Source: Solimonas soli DSM 21787 (GTDB lineage: Bacteria > Pseudomonadota > Gammaproteobacteria > Nevskiales > Nevskiaceae). Taken from it: a stretch of 64,000 nt of DNA. How positions within the stretch are numbered: the first letter of the stretch is position 1; the number at the start of each line of letters is the position of its first letter. Shown here piece by piece: positions 27,658 through 36,544 of the stretch. The stretch spans positions 1 to 64,000 of the forward strand of contig NZ_AXDW01000017.1 in NCBI RefSeq assembly GCF_000474945.1, in the 5' to 3' direction. The position numbers and the translations under genes were made by a program. The notes beneath the pieces were generated by a model. The model worked only from the letters and a program-made list of their open reading frames with translations, was not told the DNA's origin and searched no databases.

Positions 27658-28245
27658 TCAGGCCCGCGCCAGGGCGCGCTCCAGCAGCGGCAGGCGATCG
27701 TTGCCCCAGAACATCGTCTCGCCGACGAAGAAAGTCGGTGCGCCGAACATGCCGCGCCGCAGCGCTTCGTCGGTGTTGTGCTTGAGGCGTTCCTTGACCG
27801 CCGGCTCCTGCGCGCGGGCGAGCAGGGCCTCGCCGTCGCAGCCGAGCCCGGCGGCGATCGCGCGCAGGGTCTGCGGCTGCGAGAGATCGGCGTCCTCGGC
27901 CCAATAGGCGTGCAGCGTGGCACGCGCCCAGCGGCCGACATCGGCGTCCGGCAGCGCGCAGGCGATGCGCTGGGCGCTCAGGGTCGACACCGGGAAATGA
28001 GTCGGGAAACGCAGCGGCACGCCGTAACATTCGGCCCATTGCTGCAGATCCTGATGCATGTAGCGGGCCTTGGCCGGCACGCTGATCGGCGGGCGATTGC
28101 CGCTCGCTTCGAGGATCTTGCCGAGCAGGATCGGGATCCAGACGACCGCGGCGCCGTGGCGCGCCGCCAGCGCGTCGATCTGCGTCGCGGCGAGATAGGT
28201 GTACGGACTGACGGCGTCGAAATAGAACTCGATCGGCGCGGCCAT
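27658..28245 (-). CDS. 2-hydroxychromene-2-carboxylate isomerase-type DsbA-fold protein
   Basis: A 195-residue thioredoxin/DsbA-fold protein of the kappa-GST/HCCA isomerase family. The N-terminal FYFDAVSPYTYLAA has Ser in place of the DsbA CXXC, as in this family, and the C-terminal GAPTFFVGETMFWGNDRL is the glutathione-site signature. Family members isomerise naphthalene breakdown intermediates using glutathione; no aromatic degradation genes are nearby, so the substrate is unknown. It is divergent from the Anbu gene over 162 bp. Confidence 0.87.
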   Translation of the reverse strand: MAAPIEFYFDAVSPYTYLAATQIDALAARHGAAVVWIPILLGKILEASGNRPPISVPAKARYMHQDLQQWAECYGVPLRFPTHFPVSTLSAQRIACALPDADVGRWARATLHAYWAEDADLSQPQTLRAIAAGLGCDGEALLARAQEPAVKERLKHNTDEALRRGMFGAPTFFVGETMFWGNDRLPLLERALARA

Positions 28246-28407
28246 CGGCTTGTCCTCTTGTCATGATGTGTGTCGCGGGTGCCGCAGTCTGTCACGCGCC
28301 GCCGGTCGCGGCCAGCCGACGGCATGCCTTGTGCGTCTTGCACGGCGGATGCGCGTGACGTGACCGGGGCACTTGCCTAGACTGTCGCCCCCTGCAGGAT
28401 CAGGAAC

Positions 28408-29178
28408 ATGACTTACTGTTGTGCGATCAAGGTGAACGAAGGCCTGGTCTTCGCCGGCGACACGCGGACCAGCGCCGGCGTCGACGACGTGCGGACCTAT
28501 AACAAGGTCCATGTTTTCGAGTTTCCGGGCGACCGCGTCTTCGTGCTGCTGTCGGCCGGCAACCTAGCGACGACGCAGGCCGTGCTTGCGCACATCAAGC
28601 GCGATCTCGACGAGCCGGTGGTGCCGATGAGCCTGCGCCTGGCGCGCTACATGTACGACGCAGCCGAATACGTCGGCGCGCTGTCGGTGGCCGCGCAGAA
28701 GCACGTCGCCCAGCAGTCGCAGTACAGCAGCGTCGACTTGCGCACGACCTTCATCCTCGGCGGCCAGATCCAGGGCGAGGACCCGGCCATCTACATGATC
28801 TATCCGGAGGGCAACTGCATCTCGTCCTCGCCGGAGACGCCGTTCCTGCAGATCGGCGAGCACAAGTACGGCAAGCCGATCCTCGATCGCGTGATCCGCC
28901 CGGGCGTGAGCCTGGAGGACGCGGCGCGCTGCGCGCTGGTCTCGATCGACTCGACGATACGCTCGAACATCTCGGTCGGCCCGCCGCTCGATCTGGCGAT
29001 CCTGCCGAAGGATGCCCTGCACATCACGCACAAGCTGCGCCTCGATCTCGACACGCCGTTCTACGCGCAGATCCGCGAGCTCTGGGGTCAGCAGCTGATC
29101 AACGCCTTCCGCAATCTGCCGAAGTTCGACTGGGAAACGCCGGAGGCGCAGGGCAGCCTGCTCGATCAGGGCGGCTGA
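28408..29178 (+). CDS. Anbu-type proteasome-like Ntn-hydrolase
   Basis: A 256-residue member of the Anbu (ancestral beta-subunit) family. The N-terminus MTYCCAIKVNEGLVFAGDTR would expose Thr2 as the nucleophile after Met removal, and the beta-subunit Asp of GDTRTSAGVDD is present. LDLAILPKDALHITHKLRL marks the C-terminal part. Anbu forms ring or helical assemblies; its substrates are unknown. Relatives travel with alpha-E, circularly permuted ATP-grasp and transglutaminase-like genes. Here the first two are on the opposite strand, ending 18 bp away, and no transglutaminase gene is seen. Confidence 0.92.
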   Translation: MTYCCAIKVNEGLVFAGDTRTSAGVDDVRTYNKVHVFEFPGDRVFVLLSAGNLATTQAVLAHIKRDLDEPVVPMSLRLARYMYDAAEYVGALSVAAQKHVAQQSQYSSVDLRTTFILGGQIQGEDPAIYMIYPEGNCISSSPETPFLQIGEHKYGKPILDRVIRPGVSLEDAARCALVSIDSTIRSNISVGPPLDLAILPKDALHITHKLRLDLDTPFYAQIRELWGQQLINAFRNLPKFDWETPEAQGSLLDQGG

Positions 29179-29200
29179 GGCGGCGGCGGGCGCCGCTCAG
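29172..29200. terminator. Hairpin shared by two convergent genes
   Basis: CGGCTGAG (29172-29179) and CTCAGCCG (29193-29200) are perfect inverted copies, extended by CGGCG/CGCCG inside with one bulged G and a GG loop. The hairpin overlaps the stop codons of both the Anbu and alpha-E genes. No T-tract is present; it probably helps end or protect both messages. Confidence 0.55.
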
Positions 29201-30168
29201 CCGAAGACGAGCTGCCTCTGGCTCTGTGCCGCGCCCGACTGCGGCTGGAAATAGCTCTGCGCCAGCGACTGGTGCACGGCGCCGATGCCGACCTGGATCT
29301 CGTCGATCCATTCGTGCAGGCCCTGCTCGAGCAGGCGTTCGAAGTTGGCGTCCTGGATCAGCGCGCGGATGCGGTCGAGCGAGCGTTCGCTGGCGCGGTT
29401 GTGCGGCAGGCGCGGCAGCGTGCCGCTGAGGTGATTGAGGCAGAACGTCACCGAGCGCGGGAATTCGCGGTTCTGCAGCAGGAAGCGCAGCACGGCCGGC
29501 CCGCTGACGCGAATCTTCTCGTGGCGGCGATAGGCCTGATAGGCCATCAGCGAACGCAGCACGCTCATCCACTGGATGTGCGCGAACGGCCGCAGCTCTT
29601 CACCGGCCTTCGACTGGATCAGGTCCACCGTGCGCACGTCGATGATGCGCGTCGTCATGTCGGCCTGTTCGAGGTACAGGCCGATCTGCAGGAAGTGATA
29701 GCCGACGTCGTGATTCATGTTGGCGCTGAGCAGGCCGCGCATCAGCAGCATGCTGTCGATGACGCGGTCCAGGCCTTCCTGGCGCAAGGCGCGCGGCAGG
29801 TGCTTCTCGCCCCGTTCCTGCAGGAACAGGTGCAGCTCGTTGATGTGCTCCCAGGCCTCGCGCGGTGTGCTGTCGCGCACCGTGCGCAGGATTTCGCGCG
29901 CGCGGGCGATGGAGGTCGCGATCGAGCTGCCGTTCTCGGCGTCGGTGATCAGGAAGCGCACGACGTTGGCTTCCGAGTAGGTGTCGTAGCTGTCCTCGAA
30001 GGTGCGATTGGCGCCGAGAATGTCGACCAGCGGCGACCAGCCCAGGGTCATGCCGCGCGGCAGGTCGAGCAGCAGGTGCGAGTGCACGCTGACCAGGCGC
30101 GCCGTGTTCTCGGCGCGCGCCAGATAGCGGCCCAGCCAGTACAGGTTGTCGGCAACTCTGGACAACAT
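29197..30168 (-). CDS. Alpha-E domain protein
   Basis: A 323-residue, mostly helical alpha-E protein. Characteristic text includes MLSRVADNLYWLGRYLARAE at the start, LLMRGLLSANMNHDVGYHFL in the middle and Arg/His-rich helices towards the end. Its ATG shares one base with the ATP-grasp stop (TGATG), so the two are coupled. Comparative-genomic work on ATP-grasp peptide ligases links this pair to a proposed peptide synthesis or tagging pathway; the product is unknown. Converges on the Anbu gene. Confidence 0.9.
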   Translation of the reverse strand: MLSRVADNLYWLGRYLARAENTARLVSVHSHLLLDLPRGMTLGWSPLVDILGANRTFEDSYDTYSEANVVRFLITDAENGSSIATSIARAREILRTVRDSTPREAWEHINELHLFLQERGEKHLPRALRQEGLDRVIDSMLLMRGLLSANMNHDVGYHFLQIGLYLEQADMTTRIIDVRTVDLIQSKAGEELRPFAHIQWMSVLRSLMAYQAYRRHEKIRVSGPAVLRFLLQNREFPRSVTFCLNHLSGTLPRLPHNRASERSLDRIRALIQDANFERLLEQGLHEWIDEIQVGIGAVHQSLAQSYFQPQSGAAQSQRQLVFG

Positions 30169-31625
30169 CAGGCGGTCTCCAGATCGACGACCCAGGTATC
30201 CTTCGCGCCGCCGCCCTGCGAGCTGTTGACGACCAGCGAGCCCTTGGTCATCGCCACGCGCGTCAGGCCGCCGGTGGTGACGTAGGTGCTGTCGCCGCGC
30301 GACAGGATGAACGGCCGCAGGTCGAGGTGGCGCGGCTCGATGCCGCTGTCGGTGAGCGTCGGTGCCGTCGACAGCGACAGCGTCGGTTGCGCCATGTAGT
30401 TGCGCGGGTTGGCGATGATCAGCTCCTTGAACTTGTCGCGCTCCTTCTTCGTCGCGCGCGGGCCGATCAGCATGCCGTAGCCGCCGGACTCGTTGGCCGG
30501 CTTGACGACGAGCTGGTCGAGATGATCGAGCACGTAGGCGCGGTCGCTCTCGTCCATGCACAGATAGCTCGGCACGTTCGGCAGGATCGCCTCCTCGCCG
30601 AGATAGTACTTGATCATCTTCGGCACGAAGGCATAGACGACCTTGTCGTCGGCCACGCCGGCGCCGGGCGCGTTGACCAGGGCGACCTTGCCGCAGATCC
30701 AGGCGCGCATCAGGCCCGGCACGCCGAGGATCGAGTCGGGGCGGAAGGCTTCCGGATCGAGGAACAGATCGTCGACGCGGCGGTAGATCACGTCGACGCG
30801 CTTCGGCCCGTAGACCGTGCGCATGTAGACGCAGTTGTCGTCGCCGACGAACAGGTCCTGACCCTCGACCAGCTCGATGCCCATCTGCTGCGCCAGCCAG
30901 GAGTGCTCGAAGTAGGCCGAGTTGTAGATGCCGGGCGTCAGCAGGGCGATCGACGGCGTGTCGCCGGGCCGCGGCGACATCGCCGCCAGCATGTCGTAGA
31001 GCTGCGCCGGATAGTCGTCGACCGGCAGGATCGCGCCGGTCTGGAACAGCTCGGGGAACACGCGCTTGGTCACCTGGCGGTTCTCGACCATGTAGCTCAC
31101 GCCGCTCGGCACGCGCAGATTGTCCTCGAGCACGTACAGCGTGCCGTCGAGATCGCGCACGAGGTCGGAGCCGCAGATGTGCGCCCAGACGCCGCCGCGC
31201 GGCCGCATGCCGATGCACTGCGGCCGGAAGTTGACCGATTCGGCGAGCAACTCGGCGGGGAACACGCCGTCCTTGACGATGCGCTGCGCGCCGTAGATGT
31301 CCTGGATGAAATGATTGAGCGCCTGCACGCGCTGCGTGAGGCCGGCCTCGGTCTTCGTCCACTCGGCCTTCGAGAGGGTGCGCGGGATGATGTCGAAGGG
31401 CCAGGAACGGTCGACGTTGCGGCCTTCGGAGTAGACCGTGAAGCTGATGCCCATCACCTTGATCGCCAGCTCGGCGGCGAGGCGGCGCTCCGCCAGTTCG
31501 GCGGCGCTCAGGCTGGCGAGGTAGTGCACGAGATGCTGCGCCGCCGGCCGCGGTTCGCCGCTCGCATCGGCGATCAGCTCGTCGTGGAAGCCCTTGCAGC
31601 GGTACTGACTCCAGTCGATGGCCAT
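30168..31625 (-). CDS. Circularly permuted type 2 ATP-grasp protein
   Basis: A 485-residue ATP-grasp enzyme of the circularly permuted class. Visible landmarks: GISFTVYSEGRNVDRSWPFD near residue 60, FVGDDNCVYMRTVYGPKRVD in the middle, WICGKVALVNAPGAGVADDK, VVKPANESGGYGMLIGPRA (ATP-binding Lys and Gly loop) and the C-terminal FVLSRGD-like FILSRGDSTYVTTGGLTRVA. Such proteins are thought to join amino acids or peptides. Cotranscribed with alpha-E; starts 125 bp from minC, divergent to it. Likely works with the neighbouring Anbu hydrolase, by inference. Confidence 0.92.
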   Translation of the reverse strand: MAIDWSQYRCKGFHDELIADASGEPRPAAQHLVHYLASLSAAELAERRLAAELAIKVMGISFTVYSEGRNVDRSWPFDIIPRTLSKAEWTKTEAGLTQRVQALNHFIQDIYGAQRIVKDGVFPAELLAESVNFRPQCIGMRPRGGVWAHICGSDLVRDLDGTLYVLEDNLRVPSGVSYMVENRQVTKRVFPELFQTGAILPVDDYPAQLYDMLAAMSPRPGDTPSIALLTPGIYNSAYFEHSWLAQQMGIELVEGQDLFVGDDNCVYMRTVYGPKRVDVIYRRVDDLFLDPEAFRPDSILGVPGLMRAWICGKVALVNAPGAGVADDKVVYAFVPKMIKYYLGEEAILPNVPSYLCMDESDRAYVLDHLDQLVVKPANESGGYGMLIGPRATKKERDKFKELIIANPRNYMAQPTLSLSTAPTLTDSGIEPRHLDLRPFILSRGDSTYVTTGGLTRVAMTKGSLVVNSSQGGGAKDTWVVDLETA

Positions 31626-31750
31626 GCAGAGCGCGTTCTGTCTTTGTGCTGAGTTTCACCCCCGATCAAGCAAAACGCGAGCCAATGGCCTGCCATGGGG
31701 CGGCGGCAGGTACGAACTGTGTAGAATCTCCCGAACTCTTTTGCAAGCTC

Positions 31751-32467
31751 ATGACGTCCAAGAAAGCGCTGGAATTCAAGGGCCGCATGCTGTCGCTGAC
31801 GCGCGCCCGCATCCTCGATCCCGACCTTGGCGCCATCAGCGCCCAGCTGCGCGACTTCGCGCGGCAGATGCCGCAGGCCGTGCAGGGCATGCCGATCATT
31901 CTCGAGGCCGACGCGCCGGTCGACCTGGGCGGCATCCTCGCCGCACTGCGCGAGGTCGGCATGCAGCCGGTCGGCGTCGGCGACGGCCCGCTCGCCGAAT
32001 CGGCGCGCAGCTGGGGGCTCGCCGTGCTGCCGCCGGAAGGCGCCGCCAAGGCGCGGCCGCTGCCGGCCGCCGAGCCGGCCGCCGCCGCGGCGAACCCGCC
32101 GCCGACGCCGCCCGCCGCGGTCGCCGGCGCGCGCAAGGCCACGCGCGTCATCAGCGAACCGGTGCGCTCCGGGCAGCAGATCTACGTCGCCGACGGCGAT
32201 CTCGTCGTCACTTCGACGGTCAGCCCCGGCGCCGAAGTGGTCGCCGACGGCTGCGTGCACATCTACGGCGCGCTGCGCGGCCGCGCCATCGCCGGCGCGC
32301 GTGGCGAGAATAGCGCGCGCGTCTTCTGCCGGCGCTTCGAGGCCGAGCTGGTCGCCGTCGCCGGCGTCTACGCGGTCGCCGAGCAGATGCAGGGCGACCT
32401 GCGCGGCAAGCCCGCGCAGGTCGTGCTGGCCGATGGCAAACTTAAGATCGAACGACTGGAATGGTGA
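31751..32467 (+). CDS. minC: Septum site-determining protein MinC
   Basis: A 238-residue inhibitor of FtsZ ring formation. N-domain: ALEFKGRMLSLTRARILDPD and following alpha/beta region to about 110. A Pro/Ala linker (about 100-135) leads to the C-terminal beta-helix (RSGQQIYVADGDLVVTSTVS, VHIYGALRGRAIAGARGE), which dimerises and binds MinD. The ATG at 31751 was chosen since it begins the conserved N-domain. A -10-like TAGAAT lies at 31722-31727; the -35 is weak. First gene of minCDE. Confidence 0.95.
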   Translation: MTSKKALEFKGRMLSLTRARILDPDLGAISAQLRDFARQMPQAVQGMPIILEADAPVDLGGILAALREVGMQPVGVGDGPLAESARSWGLAVLPPEGAAKARPLPAAEPAAAAANPPPTPPAAVAGARKATRVISEPVRSGQQIYVADGDLVVTSTVSPGAEVVADGCVHIYGALRGRAIAGARGENSARVFCRRFEAELVAVAGVYAVAEQMQGDLRGKPAQVVLADGKLKIERLEW

Positions 32468-32511
32468 GCGCCCTCGCGCTCGCCGCCGACACAACAAGAT
32501 AGGGAAACCCC

Positions 32512-33327
32512 GTGGCAAAAATCGTCGTAGTGACTTCCGGCAAGGGCGGCGTGGGCAAGACGACGACCAGCGCGTCGTTCTCCACCGGCCTCGCCATGCG
32601 CGGCCACAAGACCGTGGTCATCGATTTCGACGTGGGCCTGCGCAATCTCGACCTCATCATGGGTTGCGAGCGCCGCGTGGTGTTCGACTTCGTCAACGTC
32701 ATCAACGGCGAGGCCAACCTGCGCCAGGCCCTGATCAAGGACAAGACGCACGAAAACCTCTACATCCTCGCCGCCAGCCAGACGCGCGACAAGGATGCGC
32801 TGACCGAGGCCGGCGTCGAGCGCGTGCTGGGCGAGCTCGCCAAGGAATTCGACTACATCGTCTGCGACTCGCCGGCCGGCATCGAACGCGGCGCCCACCT
32901 GGCCATGTATTTCGCCGACGAGGCCCTGGTCGTGACCAACCCCGAGGTGTCGAGCGTGCGCGACTCCGACCGCGTGCTCGGCCTGCTGTCGAGCAAGACG
33001 CGCCACGTCGAGAAAGGCGAGGGCCGCGTCAAGGAGCACCTGGTGCTGACGCGCTACAACCCGGCGCGCGTGGCCAAGGGCGAGATGCTGTCGGTCGACG
33101 ACGTCAGGGAGATTCTCGCCATCCCGCTGCTCGGCGTGATCCCCGAATCGCCGGCGGTGCTGACCTCGTCGAACGCGGGCTCGCCGGTGATCGCCAACAA
33201 GGAGACCGACGCCGGCCGCGCCTACGAGGATCTGGTCGCCCGCTTCCTCGGCGAGCAGCGCGAGCACCGCTACATCACCGCCGAGAAGAAAGGCCTGCTC
33301 GGCCGCATCTTCGGCGCCGGAGCCTGA
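32512..33327 (+). CDS. minD: Septum site-determining ATPase MinD
   Basis: A 271-residue membrane-cycling ATPase starting with GTG (MAKIVVVTSGKGGVGKTTTS). The deviant Walker A KGGVGKTT with its signature Lys, the switch DFDVGLRNLDLIMGCERR, and the C-terminal amphipathic membrane-targeting helix KKGLLGRIFGAGA are all seen. It recruits MinC and is driven off the membrane by MinE. 44 bp after minC and 3 bp before minE. Confidence 0.98.
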   Translation: MAKIVVVTSGKGGVGKTTTSASFSTGLAMRGHKTVVIDFDVGLRNLDLIMGCERRVVFDFVNVINGEANLRQALIKDKTHENLYILAASQTRDKDALTEAGVERVLGELAKEFDYIVCDSPAGIERGAHLAMYFADEALVVTNPEVSSVRDSDRVLGLLSSKTRHVEKGEGRVKEHLVLTRYNPARVAKGEMLSVDDVREILAIPLLGVIPESPAVLTSSNAGSPVIANKETDAGRAYEDLVARFLGEQREHRYITAEKKGLLGRIFGAGA

Positions 33328-33330
33328 GCG

Positions 33331-33588
33331 ATGGACTGGCTCAAATTCTTGCGCAGCGAACCGAAGAACACCGCCTCGCTGGCCAAGGAGCGCCTCAAGG
33401 TCGTCGTCGCCCATCAGCGTGACGGCCGTGCCAACGGCCCCGTCTACCTGCCGAAGCTGCGCGAGGAGATCCTGCTCGTGGTGCGCAAGTACGTGCAGGT
33501 GCCCGACAACGCGGTGAACATCCATGTGCAGCGCGAGGACGGCCTCGAAGTGCTGGAGATGAACATCACGCTGCCCGAGGCGAACTGA
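33331..33588 (+). CDS. minE: Cell division topological specificity factor MinE
   Basis: An 85-residue MinE. The N-terminal membrane-binding and MinD-stimulating region (MDWLKFLRSEPKNTASLAKE, ERLKVVVAHQR) precedes the topological-specificity dimer domain (LPKLREEILLVVRKYVQVP). Starts 3 bp after the minD stop. An intrinsic terminator 120 bp downstream closes the operon. Confidence 0.97.
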   Translation: MDWLKFLRSEPKNTASLAKERLKVVVAHQRDGRANGPVYLPKLREEILLVVRKYVQVPDNAVNIHVQREDGLEVLEMNITLPEAN

Positions 33589-33707
33589 GCGCGGTCTTTC
33601 CCAGGCTGCGCAAGGTAGCCGCGCGATATTGCAGTCCGTGGATGCTGCACGACACGGACGCCGGTGTCGGCAGCGCGCCGGCGCGCGCGATCCTGCGCAG
33701 GGGCTCA

Positions 33708-33740
33708 CCCGGACGCATGAGTGCGCCACCGGGGGTTTTT
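33708..33740 (+). terminator. Terminator of the minCDE operon
   Basis: CCCGG and CCGGG (33708-33712, 33729-33733) enclose an inner CGCA/TGCG stem with a TGAG loop and are followed by GGTTTTT. This is an interrupted but plausible Rho-independent terminator. The rest of the 200-bp gap to the reductase gene must hold that gene's promoter; no clear -35/-10 pair was found. Confidence 0.6.
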
Positions 33741-33788
33741 CCTTAAACTTCGCGCCCTCGAACGCATTTCCCCGGGATTTTCTTCGAC

Positions 33789-34565
33789 ATGGTTGCTCTT
33801 GCCACCGAGACCGTGCTGTCGGTCCGTCACTGGAACGACACGCTGTTCAGCTTCACCTGCACGCGCGATACCTCGCTGCGCTTCCGCAATGGTCAGTTCG
33901 TGATGATCGGCCTGCAGGTCAACGGCAAGCCGCTGATGCGTGCCTACAGCATCGCCAGCCCGAACTACGACGAGAATCTCGAGTTCTTCAGCATCAAGGT
34001 CGAGAACGGCCCGCTGACCTCGCGCCTGCAGCATCTCAAGGCCGGCGACGAGCTGATCGTCAGCCGCAAGCCGACCGGCACGCTGGTGATCGACGATCTC
34101 AAGCCGGGCAAGAACCTGTTCCTGATCGGCACCGGCACCGGCCTCGCGCCGTTCATGAGCCTGGCGCGCGATCCGGACGTCTACGAGCGCTACGAGAAAG
34201 TCGTGCTGTTCCACGGCGTGCGCCATGTCGACGATCTCGCCTATCACGACTATCTGACCCAGGAACTGCCGCAGCACGAGTTCCTCGGCGAGCTGGTGAA
34301 GAACCAGCTGCTCTACTATCCGTCGGTGACGCGCGAGCCGTTCCGCAACCGGGGCCGCATCACCGATCTCATCGAGAACGGCAAGCTCTGCGCCGACCTC
34401 GGCCTGCCGCCGCTGAATCCGCAGACCGACCGCGTGATGATCTGCGGCAGTCCCTCGCTGCTGACCGATCTGTGCGCCGTGCTCGACAAGCGCGGCTTCG
34501 AGATTTCGCCGCACATAGGCACGCCGGGCGACTATGTCATCGAGCGCGCCTTCGTCGAGAAATAA
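33789..34565 (+). CDS. fpr: Ferredoxin/flavodoxin-NADP+ reductase
   Basis: A 258-residue FAD enzyme that passes electrons between NADPH and ferredoxin or flavodoxin. FAD-binding RAYSIASPNYDENLEFFSIK with the R-x-Y-S signature, the NADP loop LIGTGTGLAPFMSL, and the C-terminal ICGSPSLLTDLCAVL and VIERAFVEK ending are those of the bacterial subclass II enzyme (EK-terminated). Regulation is not evident, although homologues answer to oxidative stress. It converges on fadD with a shared bidirectional terminator between. Confidence 0.94.
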   Translation: MVALATETVLSVRHWNDTLFSFTCTRDTSLRFRNGQFVMIGLQVNGKPLMRAYSIASPNYDENLEFFSIKVENGPLTSRLQHLKAGDELIVSRKPTGTLVIDDLKPGKNLFLIGTGTGLAPFMSLARDPDVYERYEKVVLFHGVRHVDDLAYHDYLTQELPQHEFLGELVKNQLLYYPSVTREPFRNRGRITDLIENGKLCADLGLPPLNPQTDRVMICGSPSLLTDLCAVLDKRGFEISPHIGTPGDYVIERAFVEK

Positions 34566-34620
34566 CACGGCTCGGCTGCTGCGCTCGGCATCTTGCGTGC
34601 CGGCACTGCTCGCAATGCTC

Positions 34621-34636
34621 ACGTACTGATGTACGT
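34621..34636. repeat. ACGTAC-TGAT-GTACGT palindrome
   Basis: A perfect 6-bp inverted repeat with a 4-base centre, in the 3' region after fpr. Its surrounding text (GCTCACGTAC...GTACGTTCCGC) resembles short dispersed intergenic repeats of Xanthomonadaceae. Only one copy is seen here. Confidence 0.45.
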
Positions 34637-34730
34637 TCCGCCTGCTGCGCGGTGGCGGCCCGCAACCTGCCTTCGCTCGCGACGCCGATCCACGTTATTT
34701 CGGCGTCGATGATTTGATCAAAAGCTGCAA

Positions 34731-34756
34731 AAAAGCCCCGGCTTGCCGGGGCTTTT
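34731..34756. terminator. Bidirectional intrinsic terminator between fpr and fadD
   Basis: AAAAGCCCCGG and CCGGGGCTTTT form an 11-bp stem around CTTG. A-tract and T-tract flank it on both sides, so it works for the plus-strand fpr and the minus-strand fadD messages alike. It ends 20 bp before the fadD stop. Confidence 0.92.
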
Positions 34757-34776
34757 GCATTTCCGTCACCACGAGG

Positions 34777-36471
34777 CTACTTGCCGCGCAGTTCCTTGCG
34801 CAGCACCTTGCCGACGTTCGATTTCGGCAGCTCGTCGAGGAAGGCGATGTACTTCGGCATCTTGTAGCCGGTCAGGTTCTGCTGGCAGAAGGCGCGCAGC
34901 GCGGCTTCGGTGAGCGCCGGGTCCTTCTTCACGACGAATACCTTCGGCACTTCGCCGGACTTCTCGTCGGGCACGCCGATGCAGGCGACTTCGAGCACGC
35001 CCGGGTGCTGGGCGACGACGGCTTCGATCTCGTTCGGGTACACATTGAAGCCGGACACCAGGATCATGTCCTTCTTGCGGTCGACCAGGCGCAGGAAGCC
35101 GTTGGCCTCGAAGATCGCGACGTCGCCGGTCTTCAGCCAGCCGTCCCGGGTGAAGACCTTCGCGGTCTCCTCCGGCTTCTGCCAGTAGCCCTGCATGACC
35201 TGCGGGCCCTTCACGCAGAGTTCGCCCGGCTCGCCGGGCGCGGCCTCGCTCTCGTCGTCGCGGCGCAGCGAGACCTCGGTCGACGGCAGCGGCACGCCGA
35301 TCGTGCCGTTCCACCGCGGCTTGTCGAGCGGCGAGAAGCTGACGACCGGCGAGCATTCGGTGAGGCCATAACCTTCGCTCAGCGCCACGCCGGTGACCTT
35401 CTGCCATTTCCCGGCGACCGTCTGCTGCACCGCCGTGCCGCCGCCGACGGCGAGCTTGAGCTTTGAGAAATCGAGGTCGGCGAAGCCGGGCGCGTGCAGC
35501 AGGCCATTGAACAGCGTGTTGACGCCGGTGATCGCGGTGAAGCCGCTGCGCTTGAGCTCGGCGCAGAAGGCGGCCATGTCGCGCGGATTGGTGATCAGCA
35601 CGTTGCGGCAGCCGAAGCGGAAGAACAGCAGCGCGTTCACCGTCAGCGCGAAGATGTGATACAGCGGCAGCGCGGTGATGACGACTTCCTTGCCTTCCTC
35701 GAGGAAAGGGCCGATCCAGGCGCTGACCTGCTGCAGGTTGGCGACCACGTTGCCGTGCGTGAGCACCGCGCCCTTCGACAGGCCGGTGGTGCCGCCGGTG
35801 TACTGCAGGAAGGCGATGTCCTCGTGCTTCAGGGCGACGCGCGCATAGGGCTGGGCGCGGCCCTTGGCCAGCACCTCGCGGAAGCCGACCGTGGCGGCGA
35901 CCGACGCCGGAATGCTCCAGGCCGGCACCAGCTTCTTGATGCGCTTGACCACGAAGTTGACGATCGCGCGCTGCGGAAACGGCGCGAGATCGCCGACCTG
36001 CGTGGTGATGACCTGCTTGACCGGCGTGTTGGCGATCACCTGCTGCAGGGTCGTGCAGAAGTTCTCGACGATGACGATGGCCTTGGCGCCGCTGTCGCGC
36101 AGCTGGTGCTCGAGTTCGCGCGGCGTATACAGCGGGTTGACGTTGACCGCGATCAGGCCGGCGCGCAGGACGCCGAACAGGGCCACCGGATACTGCAGCA
36201 GGTTCGGCATCATCAGCGCGACGCGGTCGCCGCGATGCAGGCCGAGCACGTTCTGCAGGTACGAGGCGAAATCCTGGGTCTGGCGGTCGAGCTCGGCGTA
36301 GCTCAGGCCGACGCCCATGCATTCGAAGGCGGTGTTGCCGCCGTAGCTCGCGCAGGTTTTCTCGAACAGTTCGACCAGCGAGGCATAGGCCGCAAGGTCG
36401 ACGCTGTGCGGCACGCCGGCCGGGTAGGACTGGTACCAGGCAAAATCGTGCGCAGCGCCGGCCGTCGTCAT
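34777..36471 (-). CDS. fadD: Long-chain fatty acid-CoA ligase FadD
   Basis: A 564-residue AMP-forming ligase that activates fatty acids to acyl-CoA. Motifs: the P-loop [32 protein letters not shown], the FACS signature region [20 protein letters not shown], and the C-terminal catalytic Lys area [16 protein letters not shown]. The length equals E. coli FadD (561). The N-terminus [19 protein letters not shown] is also typical. Follows yihY by 73 bp on the same strand, and the phasin gene nearby hints at active lipid or polyhydroxyalkanoate storage metabolism. Confidence 0.95.
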   Translation of the reverse strand: MTTAGAAHDFAWYQSYPAGVPHSVDLAAYASLVELFEKTCASYGGNTAFECMGVGLSYAELDRQTQDFASYLQNVLGLHRGDRVALMMPNLLQYPVALFGVLRAGLIAVNVNPLYTPRELEHQLRDSGAKAIVIVENFCTTLQQVIANTPVKQVITTQVGDLAPFPQRAIVNFVVKRIKKLVPAWSIPASVAATVGFREVLAKGRAQPYARVALKHEDIAFLQYTGGTTGLSKGAVLTHGNVVANLQQVSAWIGPFLEEGKEVVITALPLYHIFALTVNALLFFRFGCRNVLITNPRDMAAFCAELKRSGFTAITGVNTLFNGLLHAPGFADLDFSKLKLAVGGGTAVQQTVAGKWQKVTGVALSEGYGLTECSPVVSFSPLDKPRWNGTIGVPLPSTEVSLRRDDESEAAPGEPGELCVKGPQVMQGYWQKPEETAKVFTRDGWLKTGDVAIFEANGFLRLVDRKKDMILVSGFNVYPNEIEAVVAQHPGVLEVACIGVPDEKSGEVPKVFVVKKDPALTEAALRAFCQQNLTGYKMPKYIAFLDELPKSNVGKVLRKELRGK

Positions 36472-36544
36472 GGGTTCGTCCTCGTGATGTCGCGCGTTGG
36501 TTCGCGTCGGTTTGTCTTGTCCCCGCGCCGTCGGCGCGCGGCGA

